Of a stretch of DNA of 19,032 nt, positions 7,417 through 14,258 are shown piece after piece (position 1 is the stretch's first letter; the number at the start of each line of letters is the position of its first letter). Source of the DNA: JAHJQQ01 sp032907525. Its GTDB lineage: Bacteria > Pseudomonadota > Gammaproteobacteria > Thiohalobacterales > Thiohalobacteraceae. A program made the translations under genes and the position numbers. The stretch covers positions 1 to 19,032 of the forward strand of contig JAJJPM010000057.1 of the NCBI GenBank assembly GCA_032907525.1, given 5' to 3'. The notes under the pieces are model-generated. The model had not been told where the DNA came from, made no database searches, and saw nothing but the letters and a program-made list of their open reading frames with translations.

Positions 7417-8342
7417 ATGCCGTTGTCGAATTGCGCAGGGTGGTGAAACGCTTCGGCGACTTCACCGCCCTGCAGGACATGGATCTGCAGCTCGCCGAAG
7501 GCGAGATCCTCGGTCTGCTCGGCCACAACGGCGCCGGCAAGACCACCACCATGAAGCTCATCCTCGGCGTGATCGGGGCCAGTGCCGGCGAAGTGCTGCT
7601 GTTCGGCGAATCGCCGGTCGGTGAGCACGCCCAGGTACTGCGCCGGCGCATGGGCTACCTGCCCGAGAGCGTCAGCTTCTACGGCCAGCTCACCGGCCGC
7701 GAGGTGCTCGACTACTTCGGCCGGCTCAAGGGCGTGGACAGAGCCGAACGCACGGCGCTGCTGGAGCGCGTCGGCATCGCCCATGCCGCCGACCGGCGGG
7801 TGAAGACCTATTCCAAGGGCATGCGCCAGCGTCTGGGCCTGGCGCAGGCCCTGCTCGGCCATCCCAGGCTGCTGCTGCTCGACGAACCCACCGCCGGACT
7901 CGACCCGACGGCGACGCGCGAGTTCTACGAGATGCTCGACGAGCTGCGGCGCCAGGGCACCACGGTGCTGCTGTCCTCGCACATCCTGCCCGGCATCGAG
8001 CGCCACATCGACCGTGCCGCCATTCTCGGCGGCGGCCGCCTGCTGGCGGCGGGCAGCCTCGACGAACTGAGCCGCAAGGCCCATCTCCCGCTGACGATAC
8101 AGGTGCGCGGCCGCTGCAGCCGCGACGGCTGGCGGCAGCGCTTCGACGCCCAGGGCGTACAGGTGCGCGAGGTCAACGGCACGCGCCTGGAGCTCAAAAG
8201 CCCTGTGGCGAACAAGATGGCGGTCATGCGCCTCCTGCTCGACGAGCCGGAGGTCCAGGACGTGGAGATCATCACGCCGACGCTGGACAACCTGTACGCC
8301 TTCTACAACCAGCCCGCCGCACGCCGCGAGGAATCCGCATGA
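7413..8342 (+). CDS. nosF: NosF, ABC transporter ATP-binding subunit
   Basis: 309 residues, cytoplasmic ATPase. It has Walker A GHNGAGKT (residues 37-44), a Q-loop region near 85-91, the signature YSKGMRQRL (about 133-141), Walker B LLLLDEP (about 153-159) and an H-loop histidine near 190 (SSH). It pairs with the NosY permease and periplasmic NosD to supply what the NosZ copper cluster needs, probably sulfur. GGAGGAG at 7398-7404 gives a good ribosome site eight bases before the ATG, and ATGA couples it to nosD. A roughly 100-residue C-terminal extension follows the ATPase core, as usual for this family. Confidence 0.96.
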   Translation: MNAVVELRRVVKRFGDFTALQDMDLQLAEGEILGLLGHNGAGKTTTMKLILGVIGASAGEVLLFGESPVGEHAQVLRRRMGYLPESVSFYGQLTGREVLDYFGRLKGVDRAERTALLERVGIAHAADRRVKTYSKGMRQRLGLAQALLGHPRLLLLDEPTAGLDPTATREFYEMLDELRRQGTTVLLSSHILPGIERHIDRAAILGGGRLLAAGSLDELSRKAHLPLTIQVRGRCSRDGWRQRFDAQGVQVREVNGTRLELKSPVANKMAVMRLLLDEPEVQDVEIITPTLDNLYAFYNQPAARREESA

Positions 8343-8453
8343 ACCCAGGATTCGCCACGGAAGCACACACAGGCACACGGAAGTACACAGAGGACGGGAA
8401 CAGGACGGATTTTGCATTCCGTGCGTTTCCGTGCGCTTCCGTGGCCCGCATGA
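8335..8453. repeat. Inverted-repeat element inserted between nosF and nosY
   Basis: Exact 10-base arms GCCACGGAAG (8354-8363) and CTTCCGTGGC (8436-8445) face each other, with further matching CACGGAAG-type units inside (8376-8383 against 8426-8433). The right half matches the repeat at 1-38. The octamer CCGCATGA occurs at 8335-8342 and again at 8446-8453, directly next to the right arm, which looks like a target duplication. Removing one copy plus the element would leave nosF ending in TGA, with nosY's TGAGGT ribosome site overlapping that stop. No transposase is present. Confidence 0.7.
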
Positions 8454-8467
8454 GGTCTTCAGAATGA
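8339..8467 (+). CDS. Possible 42-codon ORF linking nosF and nosY
   Basis: An ATG overlaps the nosF stop (ATGA at 8339-8342), and the frame ends in a TGA that overlaps the nosY ATG (ATGA at 8464-8467). Most of it is the inverted-repeat element, so the peptide is low-complexity and unlikely to have a function of its own. It might carry ribosomes across the insertion and keep nosF and nosY coupled. It has no recognised homology. Confidence 0.25.
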   Translation: MNPGFATEAHTGTRKYTEDGNRTDFAFRAFPCASVARMRSSE

Positions 8468-9294
8468 ACGCCCTGCTCATTGTCGCCAGCAAGGAATTCC
8501 GCGACGGCCTGCGCAACCGCTGGGTGCTGGCCATCACCGTCGTGTTCGCGCTGCTGGCGGTCGGGCTCGCCTATTTCGGCGCCTCGGCCTCGGGCGTGGT
8601 CGGCTTCACCTCGCTGGCCACCACCATCGTGAGCCTGGCGAGCCTGGCGATCTTCCTCATTCCGCTGATCGCCCTGCTGCTCGCCTACGACACCATCGTC
8701 GGCGAGGAGGAACAGGGCACCCTGCTGCTGCTGCTCACCTACCCGCTCGGCAAGGTGCAGCTGCTCGCCGGCAAGTTCCTCGGCCACGCGGCGATCCTGG
8801 CCGTGTCGACGACCGCGGGTTTCGGCATCGCCGCGATATTGATCGGCATCCTCTCGGGCAACATCGGCGATGCGGAACTGTGGCGCGCCTTCGCCTTCTT
8901 CATCCTGACCTCGGTGCTGCTCGGCTGGGTGTTCGTGGCCATCGCCTATATCGCCAGCGTCGTCGCCGGCGAGAAATCGCGCGCGGCCGGCGTGGCGCTG
9001 CTGGTCTGGTTCTGGTTCGTGCTGGTGTTCGACCTGCTGCTGCTCGGCGGGCTGGTGGCGAGCAAGGGCACGCACGGCGGCGACTGGCTGCCCTATCTGC
9101 TGCTGCTCAATCCCACCGACGTGTTCCGGCTGGCGAACCTCGCCGGCTTCGAGGCGGCGCGCAACTACACCGGCCTCGCCGCGGTGGCCACCGGTCCGCT
9201 GTTCCAGCCCGGCGTGCTCGCCGGGATCCTCGCCCTGTGGGTGGCGGCGCCCCTGGGCACGGCGCTGTGGCTGTTCAAGCGCCGCCGCGTCTGA
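8464..9294 (+). CDS. nosY: NosY, ABC-2 type permease subunit
   Basis: 276 residues with about six membrane helices. Examples are near residues 20-38 (WVLAITVVFALLAVGLAYFG), 55-80, 105-130, 140-165, 175-205 and 250-270. The start MNALLIVASKEFRDGLRNRW is characteristic of NosY/ABC-2 permeases. It forms the membrane part of the NosFY transporter that works with NosD in CuZ assembly. TGAGGT at 8451-8456 is a suitable ribosome site eight bases before the ATG. An in-frame GTG at 8431 lies inside the repeat element and is less likely. The 121-base gap after nosF is caused by the inserted repeat; the other maturation genes overlap or lie close together. Confidence 0.95.
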   Translation: MNALLIVASKEFRDGLRNRWVLAITVVFALLAVGLAYFGASASGVVGFTSLATTIVSLASLAIFLIPLIALLLAYDTIVGEEEQGTLLLLLTYPLGKVQLLAGKFLGHAAILAVSTTAGFGIAAILIGILSGNIGDAELWRAFAFFILTSVLLGWVFVAIAYIASVVAGEKSRAAGVALLVWFWFVLVFDLLLLGGLVASKGTHGGDWLPYLLLLNPTDVFRLANLAGFEAARNYTGLAAVATGPLFQPGVLAGILALWVAAPLGTALWLFKRRRV

Positions 9295-9317
9295 CACTTT
9301 CAACGGAGGTTCTGGTC

Positions 9318-9887
9318 ATGTACCTGCAGGTTGTGCGCGGGAAATCTGTCTTGCGGCTCGTCATGCTGCTGGCCGCTTTGGTTCTGGGCATGTCCGGCTG
9401 CGGACGGCAGGAGGACACGCCGGTCGCGGGCCACGAGCTGCAGCCCATCGCCGCCGGCGACGAATGCCATGTCTGCGGCATGGAGATCGCGGCGTTCCCC
9501 GGCCCCAAGGGCCAGGCCTTCATCCGCAACCGTGCCGCGCCCCTGAAGTTCTGCTCCACCGTCGACCTGTTCAGCTGGCTGCTGCAGCCGGAGACCGCCG
9601 CGGTGCTCGAGGCGGCGTACGTGCACGACATGGCCGGCAACGACTGGGAGCGGCCCGACGACAACCGCTATGTCGACGCGCGCGACGCCTGGTACGTGGT
9701 CAGTCACGAGCAGCGCGGCGCCATGGGACCGACCCTGATGAGCTTCGCCGACAAAGCGGCGGCCGATCAGTACGCCGCGCAGCATGGCGGCCGGGCGATG
9801 GCCTATGCCGAGGTCACGCTGGAAACGCTGGCGGCCCTGAGCGGTGCCGGTGCACCGCACGACGATCACGGCGGACATCAGCACTGA
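9318..9887 (+). CDS. nosL: NosL, outer-membrane-type copper lipoprotein
   Basis: 189 residues. Residues 1-27 are a lipoprotein signal with lipobox MSGC, so Cys28 would be lipidated. The NosL copper motif ECHVCGM covers residues 49-55, with C50, C53 and M55. FIRNRAAPLKFCSTVDLFSW and the following Asp/Tyr-rich block fit the NosL fold. NosL hands Cu(I) to apo-NosZ. The last nine residues (HDDHGGHQH) are a His-rich tail that may add a metal site. GGAGGT at 9305-9310 is seven bases before the ATG. It closes the operon: a hairpin follows at once and the next gene is convergent. No nosX follows. Confidence 0.95.
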   Translation: MYLQVVRGKSVLRLVMLLAALVLGMSGCGRQEDTPVAGHELQPIAAGDECHVCGMEIAAFPGPKGQAFIRNRAAPLKFCSTVDLFSWLLQPETAAVLEAAYVHDMAGNDWERPDDNRYVDARDAWYVVSHEQRGAMGPTLMSFADKAAADQYAAQHGGRAMAYAEVTLETLAALSGAGAPHDDHGGHQH

Positions 9888-9888
9888 C

Positions 9889-9902
9889 GGCGGGAACCCG
9901 CC
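9889..9902 (+). terminator. Hairpin directly after nosL
   Basis: GGCGGG (9889-9894) and CCCGCC (9897-9902) form a perfect stem starting two bases after the nosL stop codon. A second weaker stem follows near 9904-9937. There is no T-run. It is the probable 3' end of the nos transcript. Confidence 0.5.
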
Positions 9903-10106
9903 CTGCGCGTTACCGCCTTTCGGCCTGATGCGCGCGCGTATCTGTAGTCCGGCTGGCTGACGGGCTCCGGCGGCCCCGTGCGAAAGATGAATCTGCGAGG
10001 GGGTAAACCCGCGGTATCCGGCCGGCAGCCCTGCACCATGGCCGGTCCCGTCACCCCGGGCGCCGGACGGCTGCCGGACCGTTGTGTACGAAGATATGCG
10101 GGCGGC
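9903..10106. other. Convergent intergenic region with inverted repeats, no gene
   Basis: 204 bases between the 3' ends of nosL (+) and the CBS gene (-). CCGGCAGCC (10022-10030) and GGCTGCCGG (10069-10077) are a perfect 9-bp inverted repeat around a GC-rich 38-base loop. Strong pairing potential on both strands fits a bidirectional termination region. No open frame with good codon use is present. Confidence 0.4.
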
Positions 10107-10535
10107 TCACCCCGTGATGTAATGGATGAGCTGATCGATGATGAACTTCTGTTCGTCGATGATGGCCTTGACCAGATCACCGATGGAGATGATGCCGATG
10201 AGGCGGCCGCCGTCCATCACCGGCAGATGCCGCACCCGCTGGTCGGTGAGCACCGCCATGCATTCCTCGACGGTCTGGTCCGGGCGCGCATAGGGCACCC
10301 GCGTCGCCATGATCTCGCGCACGCGCGTGTCCTTCGAGAGGCGCCCCTTCAGAATCACCTTGCGGGCGTAATCGCGCTCCGAGATCAGGCCGACCACACG
10401 GCCGTCCTCCATCACCACCAGCGAGCCGATCTCCTTGTCGGCCATGGCGGCGATGGCATCGTACACGGACGCGTCCGGGCCGATGGTCTCGACCTCGAAC
10501 CCCTTGCCTTCGAGCACTTGGCGGACGGTGGGCAT
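10107..10535 (-). CDS. Two-CBS-domain protein
   Basis: 142 residues made of a Bateman module: CBS1 about residues 8-62 (DASVYDAIAAMADKEIGSLV...VGLISERDYARKV) and CBS2 about 75-130 (VEECMAVLTDQRVRHLPVMD...GIISIGDLVKAII). CBS pairs bind adenosine nucleotides and sense energy charge. With no attached enzyme, this one probably acts as a small regulatory or sensor protein in the cytoplasm. It lies 88 bases downstream of the UspE-like gene on the same strand and may share its transcript, giving a stress or energy-state pair. The ATG at 10535 matches the usual N-terminus (MPTVRQVL) but has only a weak ribosome site. Confidence 0.9.
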   Translation of the reverse strand: MPTVRQVLEGKGFEVETIGPDASVYDAIAAMADKEIGSLVVMEDGRVVGLISERDYARKVILKGRLSKDTRVREIMATRVPYARPDQTVEECMAVLTDQRVRHLPVMDGGRLIGIISIGDLVKAIIDEQKFIIDQLIHYITG

Positions 10536-10623
10536 GGCGCGGTTTCCCGGTCCTCGCCGACATGAACGGGTATCACTAAGCCTAGCAGCCGCGCGACGGA
10601 GCGCCAGGCCCGCGCCCGGCCGG

Positions 10624-11580
10624 TCAGGCGTCGTCGAGCGTCACCGGCGAGACGAAGCCCTCGGGCTTCACCGTCAGCACCGAACAGCCCACGGTGTTCA
10701 GCACCTTTTCCGCGGTGTTGCCGATCAGCAGGCCGGCCAGCCCGGTGCGGCAGAGCGTGCCCATCACCAGCAGATCGAAGCGCTCCTTGCGCACCAGGTT
10801 GGTGATCATGCGCGGCGCATCGCCGTGCACGACGTGCTCGTGCGCGCGGACACCGCCCAGATCCTGGCCGGCGACGAACGCGCGCAACTGCTGTTCGTAG
10901 TGTTCCCGCGTCTCCCGCCGCAGCTTGCGCAGAGCGCTGTCGTCCATGCCGCCGCGCGCCTGCATATAGCCCTCCTGGTACAGCGACCACGCCTGCACGA
11001 CGTGCAGTTCGCTCCCGTCCATGCGCGCCAGCGCGGCGGCGTACTGCAGGATCACGGGATTGAGGGAGCTGCGACCGGAGAACTGGAATTCCTCGCCGAT
11101 GTCCACGGCGGCCAGGATGCGCGCATAGCGCTGCGGGCCGTCGGCCTTCACCACCCAGACCGGACATGGGCACTTGCGCATCAGGTGCAGCGACAGGCTG
11201 CCGAAAAGCCGCTCCCGCAGACCCACCCGTCCCTCGGCCGCCTGGATCACCAGATCGTGGCCGTCGCGCAGCACCTTGCGGATGACCTCGATGAAGGGCC
11301 TGCCCACCGCGACGGTCGAATCGATCTCGATGCCTGCCGCGCGCAGGTCGTCGGCGGCCGCGGCGATGCCGGCACGCAGATCGGCGACGACCTGTCCCTG
11401 GAATTCCTCGGGCGGCAGCGTGCCGGTGACGGCGCGCGCGCCGCCGGGAATGTCGCGCACCACGCCGAACAGCGTCAGGCGCGCGCCGCTGTGCAGCGCC
11501 AGTGCGCGGGCGCGCCGCACCGCACTGTCCGACTGCGGTCCCGGCTCGACGACCACCAGCACGTTCTTGAACATGTCCAT
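10624..11580 (-). CDS. uspE: Tandem universal stress protein, UspE-like
   Basis: 318 residues with two Usp domains. Domain 1 is about residues 1-150 (MFKNVLVVVEPG at the start, LRERLFGSLSLHLMRKCPCPVWVV at the end). Domain 2 is about 155-308, ending GTLCRTGLAGLLIGNTAEKV then CSVLTVKPEG. The final LTVKPEGFVSPVTLDDA closely resembles the end of E. coli UspE. In domain 2 the family's G-x2-G-x9-G-S/T nucleotide motif reads G-x2-C-x9-G-N, so ATP binding there is doubtful. The role is stress survival; no enzymatic activity is assigned. The start at 11580 is chosen because AGAGGGG (11586-11592) lies five bases upstream; an upstream in-frame ATG at 11634 lacks support. Confidence 0.88.
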   Translation of the reverse strand: MDMFKNVLVVVEPGPQSDSAVRRARALALHSGARLTLFGVVRDIPGGARAVTGTLPPEEFQGQVVADLRAGIAAAADDLRAAGIEIDSTVAVGRPFIEVIRKVLRDGHDLVIQAAEGRVGLRERLFGSLSLHLMRKCPCPVWVVKADGPQRYARILAAVDIGEEFQFSGRSSLNPVILQYAAALARMDGSELHVVQAWSLYQEGYMQARGGMDDSALRKLRRETREHYEQQLRAFVAGQDLGGVRAHEHVVHGDAPRMITNLVRKERFDLLVMGTLCRTGLAGLLIGNTAEKVLNTVGCSVLTVKPEGFVSPVTLDDA

Positions 11581-11664
11581 CGATACCCCTCTCGTCCGGC
11601 CGACGGATGCCGCCGCGCGGTCCTGGCGCATCATAGCATCGGCACCGGAAAATGGCCGGCCGCC

Positions 11665-13026
11665 TCAGTCCGCCTGCAGCACGCGGCGTTCGTGCGCGAC
11701 GATGTCCGCCAGCTGCCGGCGGCGCACCTCCGGCACCGCCTCCAGCGCCAGCACCCGCTCGGCGTAGGTCCGCGTGCCCTGCAGGAATTCCTCGAACGAC
11801 GATTCGACCTCGGCGCGGCGCAGACCGAAGACCGTGCCCAGCTCCAGCAGATTCCCGCGCACGGACAACGCGTCGTCGAAGGCGATGGGAATCGCCGAGC
11901 GCAGGTTGTGGCGCGGCCAGGCGCGCATGGGCGCGGGATCGTACACCGGTGCGACCCGCACGGCGCCGGGCCCGCCCAGGAAGGCGAGATTCTCCAGATG
12001 CATGTCACCGTTGCCGGTGAGCAGCGCGGCGCAGAAACGGCGGAATACCTCGCGCTGGGCCTGCCGGGGATCGAGATTCACCACGGTGGCGAGCTTGGCG
12101 AGCATGGCCGCGACGCCGTGCATATCGGTATCCGCGCTGCCCTGCACCTCGCGGCTGCCCGAGGCCATCACCGACAGGAAGCTCTCCATCGGGATGGGCA
12201 GCCCGTCACTGTCGCGGTCGAAGCGCTCGATGGCGAGCAGCCGCATGCCGTCGAGTTCCGTGTGCCAGGTGCGCGGCACCGCGAAACCGAGTTCGCGGTG
12301 CACGGCGTAGCACAACTCCTCGAGCGCGAGCACGCCCGCGTAGATCGGCGGTTCGATCTTCAGCACCACGTCGACGAAGGCTTCGCCCTTGTGCTCCCGC
12401 GTGCCGGGCGGCGCGAAGCGGCCGGACCAGCCGGCCCGGTCCGGGATCGCCGCCAGCAGCTTGGGGATCATGCCGCCGACCGAGGGCGTCGGACCGAGCA
12501 GGCGCGCGATGCTGGCGGCGTCGGTCTCCGGCACGGCCTGTTCGATGTCCTCGCGGATGAAGCGCCACACCGCCGAACGCTGGCCGATCAGCGTCTCGCG
12601 GACGGGTCGCCGCGCATACCACTGCTCCGCCGCGCGATCGTCGGCGAACACGTCGATGTGGCCGATGCCGCCGTGCCCGGCGAGCAGCAGCAGTTCCCAT
12701 TCGGTGTCGAAGCCGGGGGCCGGCGGCGAACGGCGCCTGGCGAGGATCTCGGTATACAGGCGCCGCTGGATGTTGCCCGGCGCCTCGCCGGGGGTGAGCG
12801 CCATGAGCCGCGGGTGCAGCGGCATGCGCGCAGTGCTGCGGTAGACGACCGGGTTGGTTCCGAACAGGGCCGGCCCGGCGAGCAGCGCCAGGCCGTCCGG
12901 ATTGCCGCTGGCGAGAAATTCGGCGGCGTAGCTGAAGCGGCATTCGCGGTCGGTCGCGACCAGGTTGCCCATCTTGAGCGGACCGCGGGCGGTGCGGGTC
13001 CAGACGACGGCGTGGCGGTCCGGCAT
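11665..13026 (-). CDS. hipA: HipA-like serine/threonine kinase toxin
   Basis: 453 residues, usual HipA size. Key kinase elements are visible: GGMIPK (184-189, the Gly-rich ATP loop), the Lys in DVVLKIEPP (K223), ERFDR (267-271), the catalytic GNGDMH (338-343, Asp341) and VYDPAP (361-366, with the metal-binding Asp363). HipA kinases phosphorylate aminoacyl-tRNA synthetases or other targets and arrest growth. After GNGDMH the usual Lys-Asn is Glu-Asn, so the kinase may have altered activity. The N-terminal domain (about 1-130) is less conserved. The start overlaps the antitoxin stop by one base (TGATG), so translation is coupled. Confidence 0.88.
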   Translation of the reverse strand: MPDRHAVVWTRTARGPLKMGNLVATDRECRFSYAAEFLASGNPDGLALLAGPALFGTNPVVYRSTARMPLHPRLMALTPGEAPGNIQRRLYTEILARRRSPPAPGFDTEWELLLLAGHGGIGHIDVFADDRAAEQWYARRPVRETLIGQRSAVWRFIREDIEQAVPETDAASIARLLGPTPSVGGMIPKLLAAIPDRAGWSGRFAPPGTREHKGEAFVDVVLKIEPPIYAGVLALEELCYAVHRELGFAVPRTWHTELDGMRLLAIERFDRDSDGLPIPMESFLSVMASGSREVQGSADTDMHGVAAMLAKLATVVNLDPRQAQREVFRRFCAALLTGNGDMHLENLAFLGGPGAVRVAPVYDPAPMRAWPRHNLRSAIPIAFDDALSVRGNLLELGTVFGLRRAEVESSFEEFLQGTRTYAERVLALEAVPEVRRRQLADIVAHERRVLQAD

Positions 13027-13283
13027 CAGAAGAAGTCTCCGCTGCGGATGGCCTCGATGCGCTCGTCGTCGGGCACCAGGGCCAGCCGCAGACCCACGAC
13101 CCGCGCCAGGGCGTCGAGCACGGCGGCGTCGCCCGAGCCGCGGCCCTTCATGCGCGACAGAGTCTCCGGCGCGATACCGGCGCGCACCGCCAGTTCCCTG
13201 GCCGGAATGCCCTGCTCTTTGGCCGCGGCCAGGATCTGCTCCAGCAGCGCCCGGATTCTGTCGTTATCGGATCTGCGGGTCAT
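13026..13283 (-). CDS. hipB: HipB-like XRE-family antitoxin/repressor
   Basis: 85 residues. A helix-turn-helix of the XRE/Cro type spans about residues 12-70: GIPARELAVRAGIAPETLSRM is the turn and recognition helix region, and VLDALARVVGLRLALV completes the fold. HipB-type proteins bind operators in their own promoter and neutralise HipA. It overlaps hipA by one base. No Shine-Dalgarno site precedes the ATG; the upstream DNA is AT-rich and contains the proximal operator-like repeat, which touches the start codon. Its promoter is much more AT-rich than the surrounding DNA. Confidence 0.85.
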   Translation of the reverse strand: MTRRSDNDRIRALLEQILAAAKEQGIPARELAVRAGIAPETLSRMKGRGSGDAAVLDALARVVGLRLALVPDDERIEAIRSGDFF

Positions 13284-13358
13284 TTATTGATTAAATAGTC
13301 AATTTATAGCCTATCTATGGCGTATTTATAGACCATATTGACTTTTTAATCAACAAAT
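13282..13358 (-). promoter_or_regulatory. hipBA promoter with two inverted operator-like repeats
   Basis: Read on the minus strand, TTGATT (13348-13353) and TATAAA (13325-13330) are separated by exactly 17 bases, a good sigma-70 promoter with a start near 13318. TTGATTAAATAGTCAA (13287-13302) and TTGACTTTTTAATCAA (13338-13353) are inverted copies matching at 15 of 16 positions, or 19 of 21 when extended to 13282-13302 and 13338-13358. Each also has its own TTGA/TCAA dyad. The distal copy covers the -35 and the proximal copy the leader and start codon, 51 bases apart centre to centre. This fits autorepression by HipB. Confidence 0.7.
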
Positions 13359-13364
13359 GAAGCC

Positions 13365-13538
13365 TCAACCCCGGCGCCGCCCCCAGACGGCATAGACGGG
13401 GGCGGATTCCGCCATCCGGGCCGCGTACTTGTCGTCCTCGGGCCGCGGCAGGCCGCGCAGCGATTCGGTGCCGAGTTCGCCGTAGCGCGCCAGGGGATGG
13501 TTGAACTCCACTTCCGGACTGTCGACGGCCAGGATCCG
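13365..13538 (-). pseudogene. Orphan C-terminal coding fragment of a lost gene
   Basis: A 57-codon open stretch after an in-frame TGA (13539-13541), ending in TGA at 13365. Third positions are almost all G or C, as in the real genes here, and the peptide looks natural (EVEFNHPLARYGELGTES, then LPRPEDDKYAARMAESAPVY). There is no ATG with a ribosome site at its start; the only internal starts are a GTG after nine codons and an ATG near the end. I do not recognise the family. It most likely is the tail of a gene whose front is missing, next to hipBA. A short real gene starting at the GTG is the alternative. Confidence 0.45.
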
Positions 13539-13659
13539 TCAGGCAAAACCCAGCCACGCAAGCACGCGGGGCGACCGCGCCTCGGCAAGCCGGGCCCGGC
13601 TGCCCCGCCGTCGGAGGTGTTCCGATGTTCCACACGCGTTCCGGACTGGAACGCCCGGC
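13539..13659. other. Spacer between the gene remnant and the DUF302 gene
   Basis: 121 bases with no convincing gene. AGCCGGGCCCGGCT at 13588-13601 is a perfect 14-base palindrome that can fold as a small hairpin and may help terminate the DUF302 transcript. With the remnant and operator this makes up the 376 bases between hipB and the DUF302 gene. Confidence 0.35.
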
Positions 13660-14187
13660 CTACATGTCGCCTCGCGCCAGCGCCTCCAGAATCTCCCGTA
13701 CGTCGTCGTCGAACTTGCGCAAGGCATCGCGCGCCTCGTCGGTCTGCGTGTCCGCCGGCAGCGACGCACCGATGAAGGACGGCCGCATGGCCATGACCAG
13801 CGTCCTGCCGTCCTTCTCGAACAATGCGAACCGGCAGGGCGCGAACAGTTCGAACTCGGGTGTGGTGCGCGTGACGCGATAGGCCTTCACGAGATTGCAG
13901 AATTCCACGATCTGGATGGGATGCGTATCGATACCGCGTCCATCGAGCGCCTCCTGCACGTTCAGCACATTGATGATGACGTAGTTTCTCGCTTCCAGCG
14001 CGGAGACGAGCAGCATCTTCGCCGACTCGATGTCTTCATCGAGCACCGCCTGATATTTGAGCGGATCGACGGCGGGCGCCGGCTCGTCCGCATGCGCGGA
14101 ACGGCCCGCGGGATGCCCTCCCAGCAGGATGCAGGCCGCCAGAACCGCCATCAGTCGCATTGCACGGGTCGCTGAACTGTAGATCAT
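13660..14187 (-). CDS. Exported DUF302 domain protein
   Basis: 175 residues. An N-terminal signal segment (MRLMAVLAACILLGG, ending near ADEPAPA) indicates export to the periplasm. From about residue 40 the DUF302 fold is visible: ESAKMLLVSALEARNYVIINVLNV, then IVEFCNLVKAYRV, then ELFAPCRFALFEKDGRTLVM and a hydrophobic strand ending MRPSF. The two Cys of EFCN and APCR are typical of this group. The function of DUF302 is unknown; related proteins often lie near sulfur or heavy-metal genes. The ATG at 14187 has a weak GGTGAT site; the ATG at 14160 gives a tidier signal peptide and is a real alternative. It is divergent from lemA. Confidence 0.85.
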   Translation of the reverse strand: MIYSSATRAMRLMAVLAACILLGGHPAGRSAHADEPAPAVDPLKYQAVLDEDIESAKMLLVSALEARNYVIINVLNVQEALDGRGIDTHPIQIVEFCNLVKAYRVTRTTPEFELFAPCRFALFEKDGRTLVMAMRPSFIGASLPADTQTDEARDALRKFDDDVREILEALARGDM

Positions 14188-14258
14188 GAGGGATCACCAC
14201 GCTGAATTTCAGAAGCAGGAACCCCAGGTCAGCAATGCCCGTGCCAACCCGTGGGCCG

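Noticed and set aside
8431..8463. GTG at 8431 as the nosY start
   Set aside because: It lies inside the inserted repeat and has no ribosome site; the ATG at 8464 has TGAGGT and matches NosY N-termini.
9940..10080. Riboswitch-like sequence between nosL and the CBS gene, with GGATACC on the minus strand recalling a B12 box
   Set aside because: The other conserved cobalamin riboswitch elements are missing, and no gene lies downstream on either strand for it to control. An Rfam covariance search would settle it.
10435..13290. 951-codon plus-strand frame across the UspE, HipA and HipB genes
   Set aside because: It spans three well-supported minus-strand genes and their spacers, and its Arg/His/Ala-rich product has no recognisable domain.
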